From contig JBDSBP010000102.1 of assembly GCA_039921525.1 (NCBI GenBank), forward strand, positions 32,416 to 96,415: a stretch of DNA of 64,000 nucleotides, in the 5' to 3' direction. Made by a program: the position numbers and the translations under genes. This document shows positions 52,391 to 61,083 of this stretch, piece by piece. This stretch comes from JADCRZ01 sp039921525. GTDB taxonomy: Bacteria > Bacteroidota > Bacteroidia > Chitinophagales > Chitinophagaceae. The notes beneath the pieces are model-generated. The model saw nothing but the letters and a program-made list of their open reading frames with translations, was not told where the DNA came from and ran no database searches. How positions within the stretch are numbered: the first letter of the stretch is position 1; the number at the start of each line of letters is the position of its first letter.

Positions 52391-53965
52391 CTATTGTTCT
52401 TGATCAATTTCCTTTTTTAAATCCGAAATGGTACGAATCTTCATTTCGTCGGCCTGCTTTCTTCGCATCATGAGCGCATAAGCGTTGTTAAAACCTATGG
52501 GTTTCAGCCAGGAGATATCGTATCTTTTATTAAACTCAGTTTGCACGTACCGGTATACTGCGTCTTTATTGTTAATTATTGATGACAATGCCACAGCATC
52601 AGGCTGCAGCATTACCAGCAGGCCGGTACCAGTGTATTCAGGATAACAATCTATTTCCTCATTAGTTAAAGCATCGAAACAAATTTTTGTGCCCCCGAGA
52701 CCTGTTTTCGTAATTACTTTTAGATCCGTAAATCCTGTGATAAGCATTTTATACATGTTGACAAGGATATATTGCTCCGCGAATATTTTAGAACCCAGGC
52801 GAATAGTGCCTTTGTTGCCATTCCGGGAATGCTTAAATAACGATCGGGATACCAGGAAATCATGGGCTATTTTTTCAGGATCTTCCTTTAAAAAATCGGC
52901 CCGGTAATTCAATTCGGTCATTATCGAATCGTTTATCACACCGGTAAGCAGGTTCAGCGTTTCTTCCAGTTCAGGGTATTGTTTCAAGACTTTATTACGA
53001 ATAAGCGGAGCCGCATAATAAGGGGGAAATATTCCCTTATCGTCAAGAAGTATCTGTAAGTCAAATGCTTTTATGCGTCCATCGGTACTATAACCGCTGA
53101 TCACATCTAATTTCTTTTCCTGTGCAGCCTTATACATTACAGCATCGCTAATAACAACAGTTCGAATCCGAAGATGGTATTTCTCTTTTAGTCCGAGATA
53201 GCCGTCCGTACGCCCCATAAATTCAGGGGTGAAACCTGCTAAAAGTTTGCCTTCATATACGGAGGGCAGCAGGTAAAAAGAAGAAAGAAGAAGGATAGCG
53301 GCTGGAAGAACTAGTACCCCAGCCTTTAATTTTCGAAGGTTCAATCCCTGGACTTTAGACAGCAGGAAATCAAAAAGAATAGCGAGCAGGGCTGCCGGGA
53401 TGGCACCAGCAAGTATCATATTAGTATTGTTTAGTGCGATGCCGCCGAATATGAATTCTCCCAATCCGCCCGCGGCAATATAAGCTGCTAACGTGGCTAC
53501 GCCCACATTTATTACGGTAGCAGTACGGATGCCGGCCAATATAACGGGCATGGATAGGGGCAATTGAACTTTGAATAATACCTGGCGACGGCTCATGCCT
53601 AATCCCCGTGCCGCTTCGGTTACAGTTGCATTTACGCCCGTGATGCCGGTATATGTATTACGGATGATGGGTAACAGGGCATATAAGAACAAGGCTACAA
53701 TGGCCGGCCGGGCGCCTATACCTAATATCGGTATCATTATACCCAGTAGTGCTATACTTGGGATCGTTTGTAAAACCCCGGCAACCCCTAAAATGGTTCC
53801 TGCCCACTTTTTTTGTTCAGCAATAAAGATTCCCAAAGGGATACCAATACAAACTGCAATAAATAACGAAATAAAAGTAAGGCCGATATGTTCCAAAGTC
53901 TGGCTAAGGATTTTGTCTCCCTGCTGACTTAGAAATTCGAGAAATGATGGTTGTTGATCGGGCAT
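52391..53965 (-). CDS. ABC importer permease fused to a permuted substrate-binding domain (EgtU/OpuC type)
   Basis: 524 residues. The MetI-type permease (about 22-210) has the EAA loop EAARGLGMSRRQVLFKVQLP, and a further helix at about 213-235 leads to an extracytoplasmic binding domain. In normal glycine-betaine/EgtU binding domains the order is GSKxFxEQYIL...GLGGTxICF...YPEYTGT...GFNNAYAL then FxxEFxxRxDGY...STDGRI...DDKxxFPPY. Here the second block comes first (244-376) and the first block last (387-524), i.e. a circular permutation. It is two bases after the ATPase gene and one base before egtB, so it probably imports ergothioneine; betaine or choline are alternatives. Confidence 0.88.
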   Translation of the reverse strand: MPDQQPSFLEFLSQQGDKILSQTLEHIGLTFISLFIAVCIGIPLGIFIAEQKKWAGTILGVAGVLQTIPSIALLGIMIPILGIGARPAIVALFLYALLPIIRNTYTGITGVNATVTEAARGLGMSRRQVLFKVQLPLSMPVILAGIRTATVINVGVATLAAYIAAGGLGEFIFGGIALNNTNMILAGAIPAALLAILFDFLLSKVQGLNLRKLKAGVLVLPAAILLLSSFYLLPSVYEGKLLAGFTPEFMGRTDGYLGLKEKYHLRIRTVVISDAVMYKAAQEKKLDVISGYSTDGRIKAFDLQILLDDKGIFPPYYAAPLIRNKVLKQYPELEETLNLLTGVINDSIMTELNYRADFLKEDPEKIAHDFLVSRSLFKHSRNGNKGTIRLGSKIFAEQYILVNMYKMLITGFTDLKVITKTGLGGTKICFDALTNEEIDCYPEYTGTGLLVMLQPDAVALSSIINNKDAVYRYVQTEFNKRYDISWLKPIGFNNAYALMMRRKQADEMKIRTISDLKKEIDQEQ

Positions 53966-53967
53966 CC

Positions 53968-54939
53968 TTATTGATTATTTAAGCGGTTCATCGCAGCCAT
54001 CAATGAAAGAAAATTTACCTGCTTTGTTTGATTGGTGTTGGTATCGTGTACATCAAGAAGGCCTTTATGTGTATTGTTTTGTGTATAGAAAATTTCCATT
54101 GCGTCCCAAACAGTAGTGCCCGAATTGATGACTGATGCCGGAGAACCTGTTTGATCCTTGCTTTCCGGAAAGAATGACCAAAGCCTGGCTAATTTTACAG
54201 AACGGAATGCCAGTTGTGTTTTTTCCTGCTTCAAAAAACTACGGACGAATTCATTTACAGGTTCAAAGATTAATTCATCCGGGCTTCCAAATTGTACAAT
54301 TTTCCCTTTGTCCATCAAACATACCCTGTCTGCCAAAGCGAATGCTTCCTGTACATCATGTGTAACCATTATGATTGTTTTTCTTTTAAATTCATCCAGC
54401 TCACTTAATTCTTTCCGGATAGTATTGCGTGTAATGGTATCTAACGCGCCGAATGGTTCGTCCATTAATAATACCGGCGGATCTGCTGCAAGGGCTCTGG
54501 CTAATCCTACTCTTTGTTGTTGACCGCCGCTCAGCTGATCAGGATACACATGCAGGTATTTCTCTGGTGGAAGATGCAGTTTTTCCATTAACTCAATGGT
54601 TCTTTTCCTGGTTTTCTCTTTATCACGTTGAAGCAAATTGGGAACTATCGCGATATTTTCCGCTACGGTGTAATGAGGAAACAGGCCGTTATGCTGCAAG
54701 ACATACCCTATAGAGCGTCGAAGTTTTTCAGGTTGCTGATCCAGGATGTTTTCCCCGTTTACTTTTATGGTGCCTTCTGAGGGTTCCGTAAGACGGTTAA
54801 TCATACGCAGGGTGGTTGTTTTACCACAACCGCTGGTTCCAAGAAATACAAGGTTCTCTCCTTCATTTACCTCGAAAGAAATATCATCCACCGCTTTTAT
54901 ATTTCCAAAATATTTGCTTGCATGTTTTACAGAGATCAT
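53968..54939 (-). CDS. ABC importer ATPase (ProV/EgtV type)
   Basis: 323 residues. Walker A FLGTSGCGKTTTLRMI, Q-loop VLQHNGLFPHYTV, signature QLSGGQQQRVGLARAL, Walker B LLMDEPFGALDTITR, H-loop VTHDVQEA. This is the quaternary-amine uptake ATPase type. The C-terminal 80 residues are too short for a normal tandem CBS pair but carry one weak CBS-like segment. It drives the permease/binding protein encoded next and lies nine bases after the oxidoreductase gene. Confidence 0.93.
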   Translation of the reverse strand: MISVKHASKYFGNIKAVDDISFEVNEGENLVFLGTSGCGKTTTLRMINRLTEPSEGTIKVNGENILDQQPEKLRRSIGYVLQHNGLFPHYTVAENIAIVPNLLQRDKEKTRKRTIELMEKLHLPPEKYLHVYPDQLSGGQQQRVGLARALAADPPVLLMDEPFGALDTITRNTIRKELSELDEFKRKTIIMVTHDVQEAFALADRVCLMDKGKIVQFGSPDELIFEPVNEFVRSFLKQEKTQLAFRSVKLARLWSFFPESKDQTGSPASVINSGTTVWDAMEIFYTQNNTHKGLLDVHDTNTNQTKQVNFLSLMAAMNRLNNQ

Positions 54940-54948
54940 TGTAGGAAT

Positions 54949-56334
54949 TTATTTATCAAGCGGCATAAAAAGGTTGTTTAATGATTCTGAATATAAAGGG
55001 TGAGCGAAAATATTCTCACGAATTTGCTCATACGTAATTTTTCCCATCATGGCCATTTGCAATACAGACATTACTTCTCCCCCTTCGGCTCCCAGGATGG
55101 CTGCTCCCAATATCTGTTTGGTGTCTTTATCAACAATGGCTTTCATTAATCCATTTGTTTCACCTGTTTCAATGCCTCTCGCTACATGATCCATGGGCAA
55201 CGATACCACCTCAATGTTTAATCCCTGCGTGCGTGCCTCTTTTTCTGTAAGCCCGATACGACCTAGCTGTGGATCGGTAAACATCGTGTAAGGAACAGGC
55301 CTTCCTTTAATAGAGATTTTTGATTGATGAAGAATGTTTTTTGTAAGAATGATATAATCATTGTACGCGATGTGCGTAAAAGCAGGACCACCTTTTACAT
55401 CTCCTAAAGCATAAATACCAGGCTCAGAGGTTTGCAGGTACTCATCTACGTTAATGTAACCTTTCCCATTAGTATATACGCCTGTTTTTTCAAGTTGCAA
55501 TGTTTTTGTTTGAGGCGTTCGCCCTGCAGCCAACAATAAATCAGAACCGTGGATCGTGATATTCCCTGTATCCTTTACACTGGTCAAAACAATGGACCCG
55601 TCACCAATGCGGGCTATTTTTTCTGCTTTGGCATTCAGAAATATTTTTATACCCTCTTCTTTAAAAAAATCCTGGATAGAAGACGCAATGTCTTCATCTT
55701 CTTTCGGAAGAAAAACCGGATCCATTATTATCATGCTTACCTCAGTTCCAAATCGCCTGAACATCTGGGCAAATTCAAGGGCTACATAACCCCCTCCCAC
55801 AACCAGTAGGTGCCTGGGAAGTTTTTCCACATCGAGCAAGGTGGTAGAAGTATAATATGGAATATTTTTGATTCCTTCAATCTCAGGGATTCTCGGGCTT
55901 GTGCCTGTGTTTATAAAAATTTTATCGGCGGTGTAGGTTTCTGTAGTTCCTTCCTGTAAATGAACCTCTATCATTTTCCTGCCGGAAAATGTTGCCTCGC
56001 CCATCACCAGGGTGAGATTAGGAGTACTCAGAAGACCCCTTTCAGCAGATTCTCGAAAAGAAGTTACAATACTATTTTTTCTTTCAATGATTTTTTCCAG
56101 GTTCACGGTACAGTCGCCGGAATGTATGCCGAGGTTTTCACTTTGCCTGACAGAATGCGCCATTTTTGCAGAGGCAATCATAGCCTTAGTGGGGGTACAA
56201 CCATCGTTTATACAAGTTCCTCCCACCATTCTTTTTTCAATGAGTGCTGTTTTAAGGCCTGCCTTTGCCAGCTTTTTAGATAAGGGAGTCCCGCCCTGAC
56301 CTGACCCAATTACTATCGCATCAAATGTTTGCAT
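54949..56334 (-). CDS. Flavin disulfide oxidoreductase (mercuric reductase / lipoamide dehydrogenase-like)
   Basis: 461 residues from ATG 56332-56334 (a TTG 36 bases earlier is less likely). FAD site IVIGSGQGGTPLSKKL, redox pair GGTCINDGCTPTKA with Cys41 and Cys46, NAD(P) site VVGGGYVALEFAQM, second FAD site YALGDVKGG and the C-terminal dimer segment with His in FAHPLYSESLNN. No mercury-specific N-terminal domain and no merR nearby. As first gene of the ergothioneine operon it may reduce a disulfide or selenium form linked to ergothioneine. The substrate is inferred. Confidence 0.9.
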   Translation of the reverse strand: MQTFDAIVIGSGQGGTPLSKKLAKAGLKTALIEKRMVGGTCINDGCTPTKAMIASAKMAHSVRQSENLGIHSGDCTVNLEKIIERKNSIVTSFRESAERGLLSTPNLTLVMGEATFSGRKMIEVHLQEGTTETYTADKIFINTGTSPRIPEIEGIKNIPYYTSTTLLDVEKLPRHLLVVGGGYVALEFAQMFRRFGTEVSMIIMDPVFLPKEDEDIASSIQDFFKEEGIKIFLNAKAEKIARIGDGSIVLTSVKDTGNITIHGSDLLLAAGRTPQTKTLQLEKTGVYTNGKGYINVDEYLQTSEPGIYALGDVKGGPAFTHIAYNDYIILTKNILHQSKISIKGRPVPYTMFTDPQLGRIGLTEKEARTQGLNIEVVSLPMDHVARGIETGETNGLMKAIVDKDTKQILGAAILGAEGGEVMSVLQMAMMGKITYEQIRENIFAHPLYSESLNNLFMPLDK

Positions 56335-56415
56335 TGGTTTATTTATTGGATGAGTTGTTTGGTAGCTCAAAACTGCAGGTTTATTAAAATTGGTGAATCA
56401 TGAGATTTATAAATA

Positions 56416-57216
56416 TCACAAGGGTAAACGCAAAACGCCTTCAATAATCGTCACGGCCTTACCTTCGATCAAAACCCTGTCATCTTCTACCAGTAAATTT
56501 AATGCACCTCCTCTTGAAGATGCCTGGTAAGCGAACAGGTTCTGTTTTCCTAATTTCTCAGACCAATATGGTGCCAGGGCACAGTGTGAAGAACCGGTAA
56601 CCGGGTCTTCATCAACACCATGCGCAGGTACAAAAGAGCGGGAGATAAAATCATAGGCCGATGATGGCTCCGACTGACTGGTTGCTACTACTGTTTCATA
56701 ATTTTTCAGCACCGAAAAGTCAGGTTTGAGTGAAAGAACTTCTTTTTCATTAGCCAGTTCTAAAATAAACCTGCCGTCACTTGAATAGACGGCATTTATA
56801 GGGTTGCTTCCTAAAGCATCTATTATTTCCTTAGGAACATCAACTTTGCTTAAACTGAACCTGGGAAAATTTAGTTGGATCCATTCGCTTTTTTTAGTTA
56901 CGGTCAACAATCCGCTTTCTGTGAAAAACCGCGCTGAGGTACTTTCCGGCAAAATACCTTTTTCCCAAAGAATATGTGCGCTTGCCAGTGTCGCATGTCC
57001 ACATAACTTAATCTCCACGGTAGGCGTAAACCAGCGAAGAGTAAATCCATCTTCTGTTTGAAGGACGAAAGCCGTTTCCGCCAGGTTGTTTTCAAAGGCG
57101 ATCTTCTGCATAAGGTCATCCGGAATTACTACTTCGAGTAAACAAATAGCTGCGGGATTTCCTTTAAAGGGAGTATCTGTAAACGCATCAACCTGGTAAA
57201 ATGAAATATGTTTCAC
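56416..57216 (-). CDS. PhzF-family isomerase/epimerase
   Basis: 266 residues, start codon GTG. Family start YQVDAFTDTPFKGNPAAICL (7-26), catalytic Glu in NNLAETAFV (about 46), FTPTVEIKLCGHATLASAHI and the C-terminal GVDEDPVTGSSHCALAPYW. Two-domain diaminopimelate-epimerase-like fold. The actual substrate is unknown; phenazine synthesis is not implied. About 80 bases separate it from the oxidoreductase gene on the same strand, so it may be cotranscribed. Confidence 0.93.
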   Translation of the reverse strand: MKHISFYQVDAFTDTPFKGNPAAICLLEVVIPDDLMQKIAFENNLAETAFVLQTEDGFTLRWFTPTVEIKLCGHATLASAHILWEKGILPESTSARFFTESGLLTVTKKSEWIQLNFPRFSLSKVDVPKEIIDALGSNPINAVYSSDGRFILELANEKEVLSLKPDFSVLKNYETVVATSQSEPSSAYDFISRSFVPAHGVDEDPVTGSSHCALAPYWSEKLGKQNLFAYQASSRGGALNLLVEDDRVLIEGKAVTIIEGVLRLPL

Positions 57217-57309
57217 TGGTTAAAAATTATATTTGCAAAGAAACAAAAAACTTACCTTCCCCTCCAACAATTACAATAGTATAAAGTAATTTTATTCCGG
57301 ATAATCGAA

Positions 57310-57855
57310 ATGCAAACAGATACAGACATTATAAAGCAAACGAGCGCATGGATACAGGAAGTGGTTGTAGGTAGTAATTTTTGCCCTTTTGCTGCCAGGG
57401 AACTAAAGCTGGGAAGTATACATTACGAGGTGATAAGGTCGGGTGATATCAATACCTGCCTGCAAGCGCTCTCCCTCGAATTTCAGCGACTTGACGGTGA
57501 CGAGACTGTTGAAACCACGTTGTTGATATTTCCTGATCATTTTGGTGATTTCTACAGGTATCTTGAATTAACTGACTTTGCGGAAAAATTTTTAGTTGAC
57601 CAGGGTAAAGAAGGAGTGTACCAGGTAGCCAGTTTTCATCCAGAATATCTTTTTGCAGGATCCACGTCAATAGATGCGGCTAATTATACCAACCGGTCAT
57701 TATTTCCCATGTTACACCTGTTACGAGAAGCAAGTTTAACAAGTGCACTGGCTAAATTTCCGCATCCCGAAAAGATACCTGGAAACAACATAACGTATGC
57801 GCGCAAAAAAGGGCTTGAATATATGAGGGCGCTTAGAGAGTCGTGCAGGATTTAG
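57310..57855 (+). CDS. DUF1415 protein
   Basis: 181 residues. WIQEVVVGSNFCPFAARELK (15-34) with the conserved Cys25, ETTLLIFPDHFGDFYRYLEL, and HPEYLFAGSTSIDAANYTNR, then FPMLHLLREAS, match DUF1415. The function is not known. Divergent from PhzF. Confidence 0.87.
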   Translation: MQTDTDIIKQTSAWIQEVVVGSNFCPFAARELKLGSIHYEVIRSGDINTCLQALSLEFQRLDGDETVETTLLIFPDHFGDFYRYLELTDFAEKFLVDQGKEGVYQVASFHPEYLFAGSTSIDAANYTNRSLFPMLHLLREASLTSALAKFPHPEKIPGNNITYARKKGLEYMRALRESCRI

Positions 57856-57887
57856 GTATGAGTTTTCGAACAGCGGCGCCGATATCA

Positions 57888-57911
57888 CCCCTACAAACGC
57901 CCCTACATTTT
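57888..57911. repeat. Short GTAGGGGC-family repeat
   Basis: CCCCTACAAACGCC (57888-57901) is the exact complement of 50005-50018 and is followed by a second CGCCCCTACA unit. Confidence 0.5.
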
Positions 57912-57973
57912 AGTCAGGCATTGGATCATAATTCTGGTTATTGGCGGATGCTATATAGTAGGTGTGAGATGGC

Positions 57974-58111
57974 GGTGTGAGGTGTGAGTGCCTAAAACTT
58001 TAATTAATGAACATACTAATTTAATTTCAACACAACAAAAATTCCTGCTTTAATACTTTTATTTCTGGTTATGAACTTCGCAATTGCTTTTCCTCATACC
58101 TCATACCTCAC
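57974..58111. repeat. GTGAGGT-type inverted tandem repeats
   Basis: ggtgtgaggtgtgag at 57974-57988 and ctcatacctcatacctcac at 58093-58111 are inverted relatives (two transitions), enclosing about 100 bases. The right arm contains the rluA stop codon (58108-58110). A 7-base unit (TGAGGTG/A) is repeated in each. Confidence 0.6.
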
Positions 58112-59160
58112 AGCTTTTTCACGTAGTTTCTCCATTTTTCAATCACTTCCAGCATATCATCTGCTAATTCACTTTCGAACACAACGGTTTCTTTTGATGT
58201 GGGATGTTCAAAACCTATAATCTTGGCATGGAGTGCCTGGCGGGTGCATATTTGAAAACAGTTATTTACAAATTGCTGGTATTTAGAATAAACGGTTCCC
58301 TTAACTATGCGATCACCGCCATAGGTATCGTCATTAAAGAGGGGATGCCCGATATGTTGCATGTGCACCCGGATCTGGTGGGTTCGGCCCGTTTCCAGCC
58401 TGCATTCAATTAATGTAACATATCCAAAACGTTCCAAAACCTTGTAATGCGTAATAGCTTCCTTTCCCGAGTCGCCTTCGGGATAAGCATCGAATAGCTT
58501 GCGCGTTTTCTTATGACGGCCGATATGCGTGATAATGGTCCCTGTTTCCTGTTCCATATCGCCCCAAACTAAAGCATGGTACCTTCTTATTACGGTATGA
58601 TCAAAAAATTGCTTGGCCAGGTAAGAAACTGCCTGCGGGTTTTTAGCCAGCACCATTAATCCACTGGTGTTTTTATCAATCCGGTGCACCAGTCCAAAAC
58701 GCGGCAGAATTTCTTCGGAGATTAAATTATTTTTTTCCAGGAGATAATAAGCAACCCCATTGATAAGTGTTCCTGTGTAATTGCCGCACCCGGGATGCAC
58801 CACCATTCCAGCGGGCTTATTTATGATAATGATGTCATAATCCTCAAAGAAGATATTTAAAGGCATTTTTTCAGGGATAATCTCTTCTCCCTGAACTTCT
58901 TTATCGGAATAAACTACGATTTCGTCGTTTGGCCTGATCTTATAATTGGACTGAACAATCTTCTGGTTTACCAGCACCCTGCCGCTTTCAATGGCTTTCT
59001 GAACCTTATTTCGGGTGGCATGCTCGGTTCGTGCCACTAAAAACTTATCTAACCGAACAGGTTCCTGCCCCTTATCCACAACAATCGTCATTCGTTCAAA
59101 AAGCTCTTCCGTTTCTTCCGGGTTTTCGATGTCATTTTCCAATCCTACTACCGTTGTCAT
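58108..59160 (-). CDS. RluA-family 23S rRNA pseudouridine synthase
   Basis: 350 residues from the ATG at 59158-59160; a TTG 39 bases upstream is less likely. N-terminal S4 RNA-binding domain (VRLDKFLVARTEHATRNKVQ, then GRVLVNQK) and the catalytic domain with VHRIDKNTSGLMVLAKN, where Asp is the nucleophile. The RluD/RluA type modifies 23S rRNA helix 69 or related sites. The C-terminal end lies within a repeat. Confidence 0.95.
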   Translation of the reverse strand: MTTVVGLENDIENPEETEELFERMTIVVDKGQEPVRLDKFLVARTEHATRNKVQKAIESGRVLVNQKIVQSNYKIRPNDEIVVYSDKEVQGEEIIPEKMPLNIFFEDYDIIIINKPAGMVVHPGCGNYTGTLINGVAYYLLEKNNLISEEILPRFGLVHRIDKNTSGLMVLAKNPQAVSYLAKQFFDHTVIRRYHALVWGDMEQETGTIITHIGRHKKTRKLFDAYPEGDSGKEAITHYKVLERFGYVTLIECRLETGRTHQIRVHMQHIGHPLFNDDTYGGDRIVKGTVYSKYQQFVNNCFQICTRQALHAKIIGFEHPTSKETVVFESELADDMLEVIEKWRNYVKKL

Positions 59161-59221
59161 GAAAGAATTTTGTGCAAAAATAGTAAAGTAAAGAGTCAAT
59201 GATCAAGTCACAATAAAGAAA

Positions 59222-59229
59222 TAAATTTG
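59222..59229 (+). promoter_or_regulatory. -7 type promoter box before lipB
   Basis: TAAATTTG, seven bases before the lipB ATG at 59236, matches TAnnTTTG. No clear -33 TTG was found at the expected distance. If used, the mRNA would have almost no leader. Confidence 0.35.
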
Positions 59230-59235
59230 CAGCCT

Positions 59236-59991
59236 ATGCAAAATGTAGTGTTCCGCGATCTTGGAAAGATGGATTATTTGTCTGCATGGAATTACCAGGA
59301 GACTTTGTTACAGGAAAATGTACAGGCTAAAATGGATGCCCGCAAGCAGATTTCATTGGCTGTTGCACCAGGCGAAACGTCCAGCCCAACGGATCTAATT
59401 CGGTCTGTTGATCTCCCGGTACCAACCGTTAATTATCTGCTGTTACTTGAGCATCTGCCTGTTTACACCCTGGGTAAAAGCGGGCTGCCTGAAAATATCC
59501 TGATAACAGAGCGGGAGATGGAGCAAAAAGGAATCGACTTTTTTAAAACTAACAGGGGAGGAGACATCACGTTTCATGGACCGGAACAATTAGTCGGCTA
59601 CCCGATCCTTGATTTGGAAAAATTTTATACAGATATTGGCCGGTATCTCCGTGATCTTGAAGAAGTAATTATCAGAACGATTGCAACATACGGACTGAAA
59701 GGAGAACGTTCACCCGGCGAAACAGGAGTTTGGCTGGAACCCGCGATACCAGGCAAAGCCCGGAAAATATGCGCCATGGGTGTTCGATGCAGCCGCTGGA
59801 TTACCATGCATGGCTTTGCGTTGAACGTAAATACTGACCTTAGCTATTTTGATCATATTATTCCCTGTGGTATTCAAAATAAACAGGTGACTTCCCTCAA
59901 AAAAGAACTTAATGCAACCATTCCCATGCAGGACGTGAAGGAAAGAGTGAAACAAAACTTTGAAGAGGTATTTAACGTAAAAACGGGCTAG
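59236..59991 (+). CDS. lipB: Octanoyltransferase LipB
   Basis: 251 residues from the ATG at 59236. LipB transfers octanoyl from acyl carrier protein to lipoyl domains. Signatures: RGGDITFHGPEQLVGYPILD with the usual G replaced by E in HGPEQ, the Lys in ARKICAMGVRCSRWITMHGF, and the catalytic Cys in IIPCGI. The E for G change and extra N-terminal length are not unusual in the phylum, but I cannot confirm that. lipA is not nearby. Confidence 0.95.
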   Translation: MQNVVFRDLGKMDYLSAWNYQETLLQENVQAKMDARKQISLAVAPGETSSPTDLIRSVDLPVPTVNYLLLLEHLPVYTLGKSGLPENILITEREMEQKGIDFFKTNRGGDITFHGPEQLVGYPILDLEKFYTDIGRYLRDLEEVIIRTIATYGLKGERSPGETGVWLEPAIPGKARKICAMGVRCSRWITMHGFALNVNTDLSYFDHIIPCGIQNKQVTSLKKELNATIPMQDVKERVKQNFEEVFNVKTG

Positions 59992-60022
59992 TGTTATGTC
60001 GACTTTAAGATAACGCTTTGGC

Positions 60023-60050
60023 TATCAGCCTTCAGCTTTCAGCTATCAGC
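60023..60050. repeat. CAGC heptad tandem repeat
   Basis: Four tandem heptamers TATCAGC, CTTCAGC, TTTCAGC, TATCAGC (consensus YWTCAGC) lie between lipB and the next gene. Degenerate units flank them. Confidence 0.6.
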
Positions 60051-60093
60051 TACCAGGAGCATATTATTTCTCGTATTGTTTTCCCGATCCCAA

Positions 60094-60108
60094 AATCCTG
60101 AAAATCCT
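60094..60108. repeat. AATCCT pair with 9-base spacing
   Basis: AATCCT occurs at 60094 and 60103, a 9-base step like the AATTCT arrays at 33 kb and 48.9 kb. It may be a degenerate member of that repeat family. Confidence 0.3.
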
Positions 60109-60110
60109 GG

Positions 60111-61001
60111 TCAGAAGTCTTTAGGAACATAGAATTTGTGCCTCTCTTTCAACTTACCATCCTCGTATAGTTCAAAAAGAAACCAGCCGGAATGAATAAA
60201 ATTGGTTTTATCTAAAATAACCAGTGTATCTGTGATATGTTTTATTTCAAAAATCTCTGTCTGGTCTTCTTCGAAGAATTTTAATGCATATTTCCTGGAA
60301 ACGACATCTGTGAGGGAAATTTTAATATTGCCATCTTTGTCCGTGTAAACATACCTGGAGGGTCTATAGGTTTCTTTTGCTATAAAAGGCCTGATAACCA
60401 GTGTGTCTGCCGTTTTCATAAAAAGGGTGTCTTTTGTGCTGTAATTTATTGAATCCCTGAAATGTTTTAGGGTTGATTCGGAAATTCCGCCCAGCAGAAC
60501 ATCTCTACTTTTTATATAGATGATTCGTTCATTGGCTATTTGCGTTTCTTTCTGAAGTTCTTTTAAATTATTCATTTTGGTTATACCAGCAGACTCGTCG
60601 GCCGGCTTTTCACTTACCGTATTATTCAAGGTAAAGCCAGTATCTATTTCGGGCCGTTTCGGCATACTAAACACGTATTTACCACTGTCTTTCAAGATAT
60701 ATAACCTATAAAACATATGATTACTGGTTGCCTTGCTGTCGACATAGCCATTCTGTGGAACGGTTGGATCGGGCAATGTGAGAATGGTTTTATAATTTTT
60801 CAGGCTGTCGAAAGAGCGTTGGATGCTCAGCTGTTTTATTGCTTTGCCATATGGATTCGTCCAGCTAATAATAATTCGTTCACTTCCCTTATCGATAACG
60901 GAAAAATGGGGAAGGGTATCTTGCGCGGCACCAACCCGCGTTAGAAACAACAATACGATTAATATGCTGCAATAAGGGGTCGTCAATAATAAATAGCGCA
61001 A
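60111..61001 (-). CDS. Secreted protein with fibronectin III-like domain, unknown function
   Basis: 296 residues from TTG at 61001; no ATG is available in frame after the upstream stop, and TTG is followed directly by a signal peptide (cleavage after VGAAQ). The middle has a FnIII-like SERIIISWTNPYGKAIKQLS and a beta-rich C-terminal half. Ends with basic KERHKFYVPKDF. Not recognised as a named family. Monocistronic. Confidence 0.65.
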   Translation of the reverse strand: MRYLLLTTPYCSILIVLLFLTRVGAAQDTLPHFSVIDKGSERIIISWTNPYGKAIKQLSIQRSFDSLKNYKTILTLPDPTVPQNGYVDSKATSNHMFYRLYILKDSGKYVFSMPKRPEIDTGFTLNNTVSEKPADESAGITKMNNLKELQKETQIANERIIYIKSRDVLLGGISESTLKHFRDSINYSTKDTLFMKTADTLVIRPFIAKETYRPSRYVYTDKDGNIKISLTDVVSRKYALKFFEEDQTEIFEIKHITDTLVILDKTNFIHSGWFLFELYEDGKLKERHKFYVPKDF

Positions 61002-61083
61002 CTTTTTGATATGTTTTTAATGGTGCAAAGATAATAGTGGAGCTTATCCAAAATACATTATCAAAATTGGTCATTTGAAAAAA

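Noticed and set aside
54949..56334. Mercuric reductase
   Set aside because: No N-terminal HMA domain, no C-terminal vicinal cysteines and no mer regulator nearby; a general disulfide oxidoreductase fits better.
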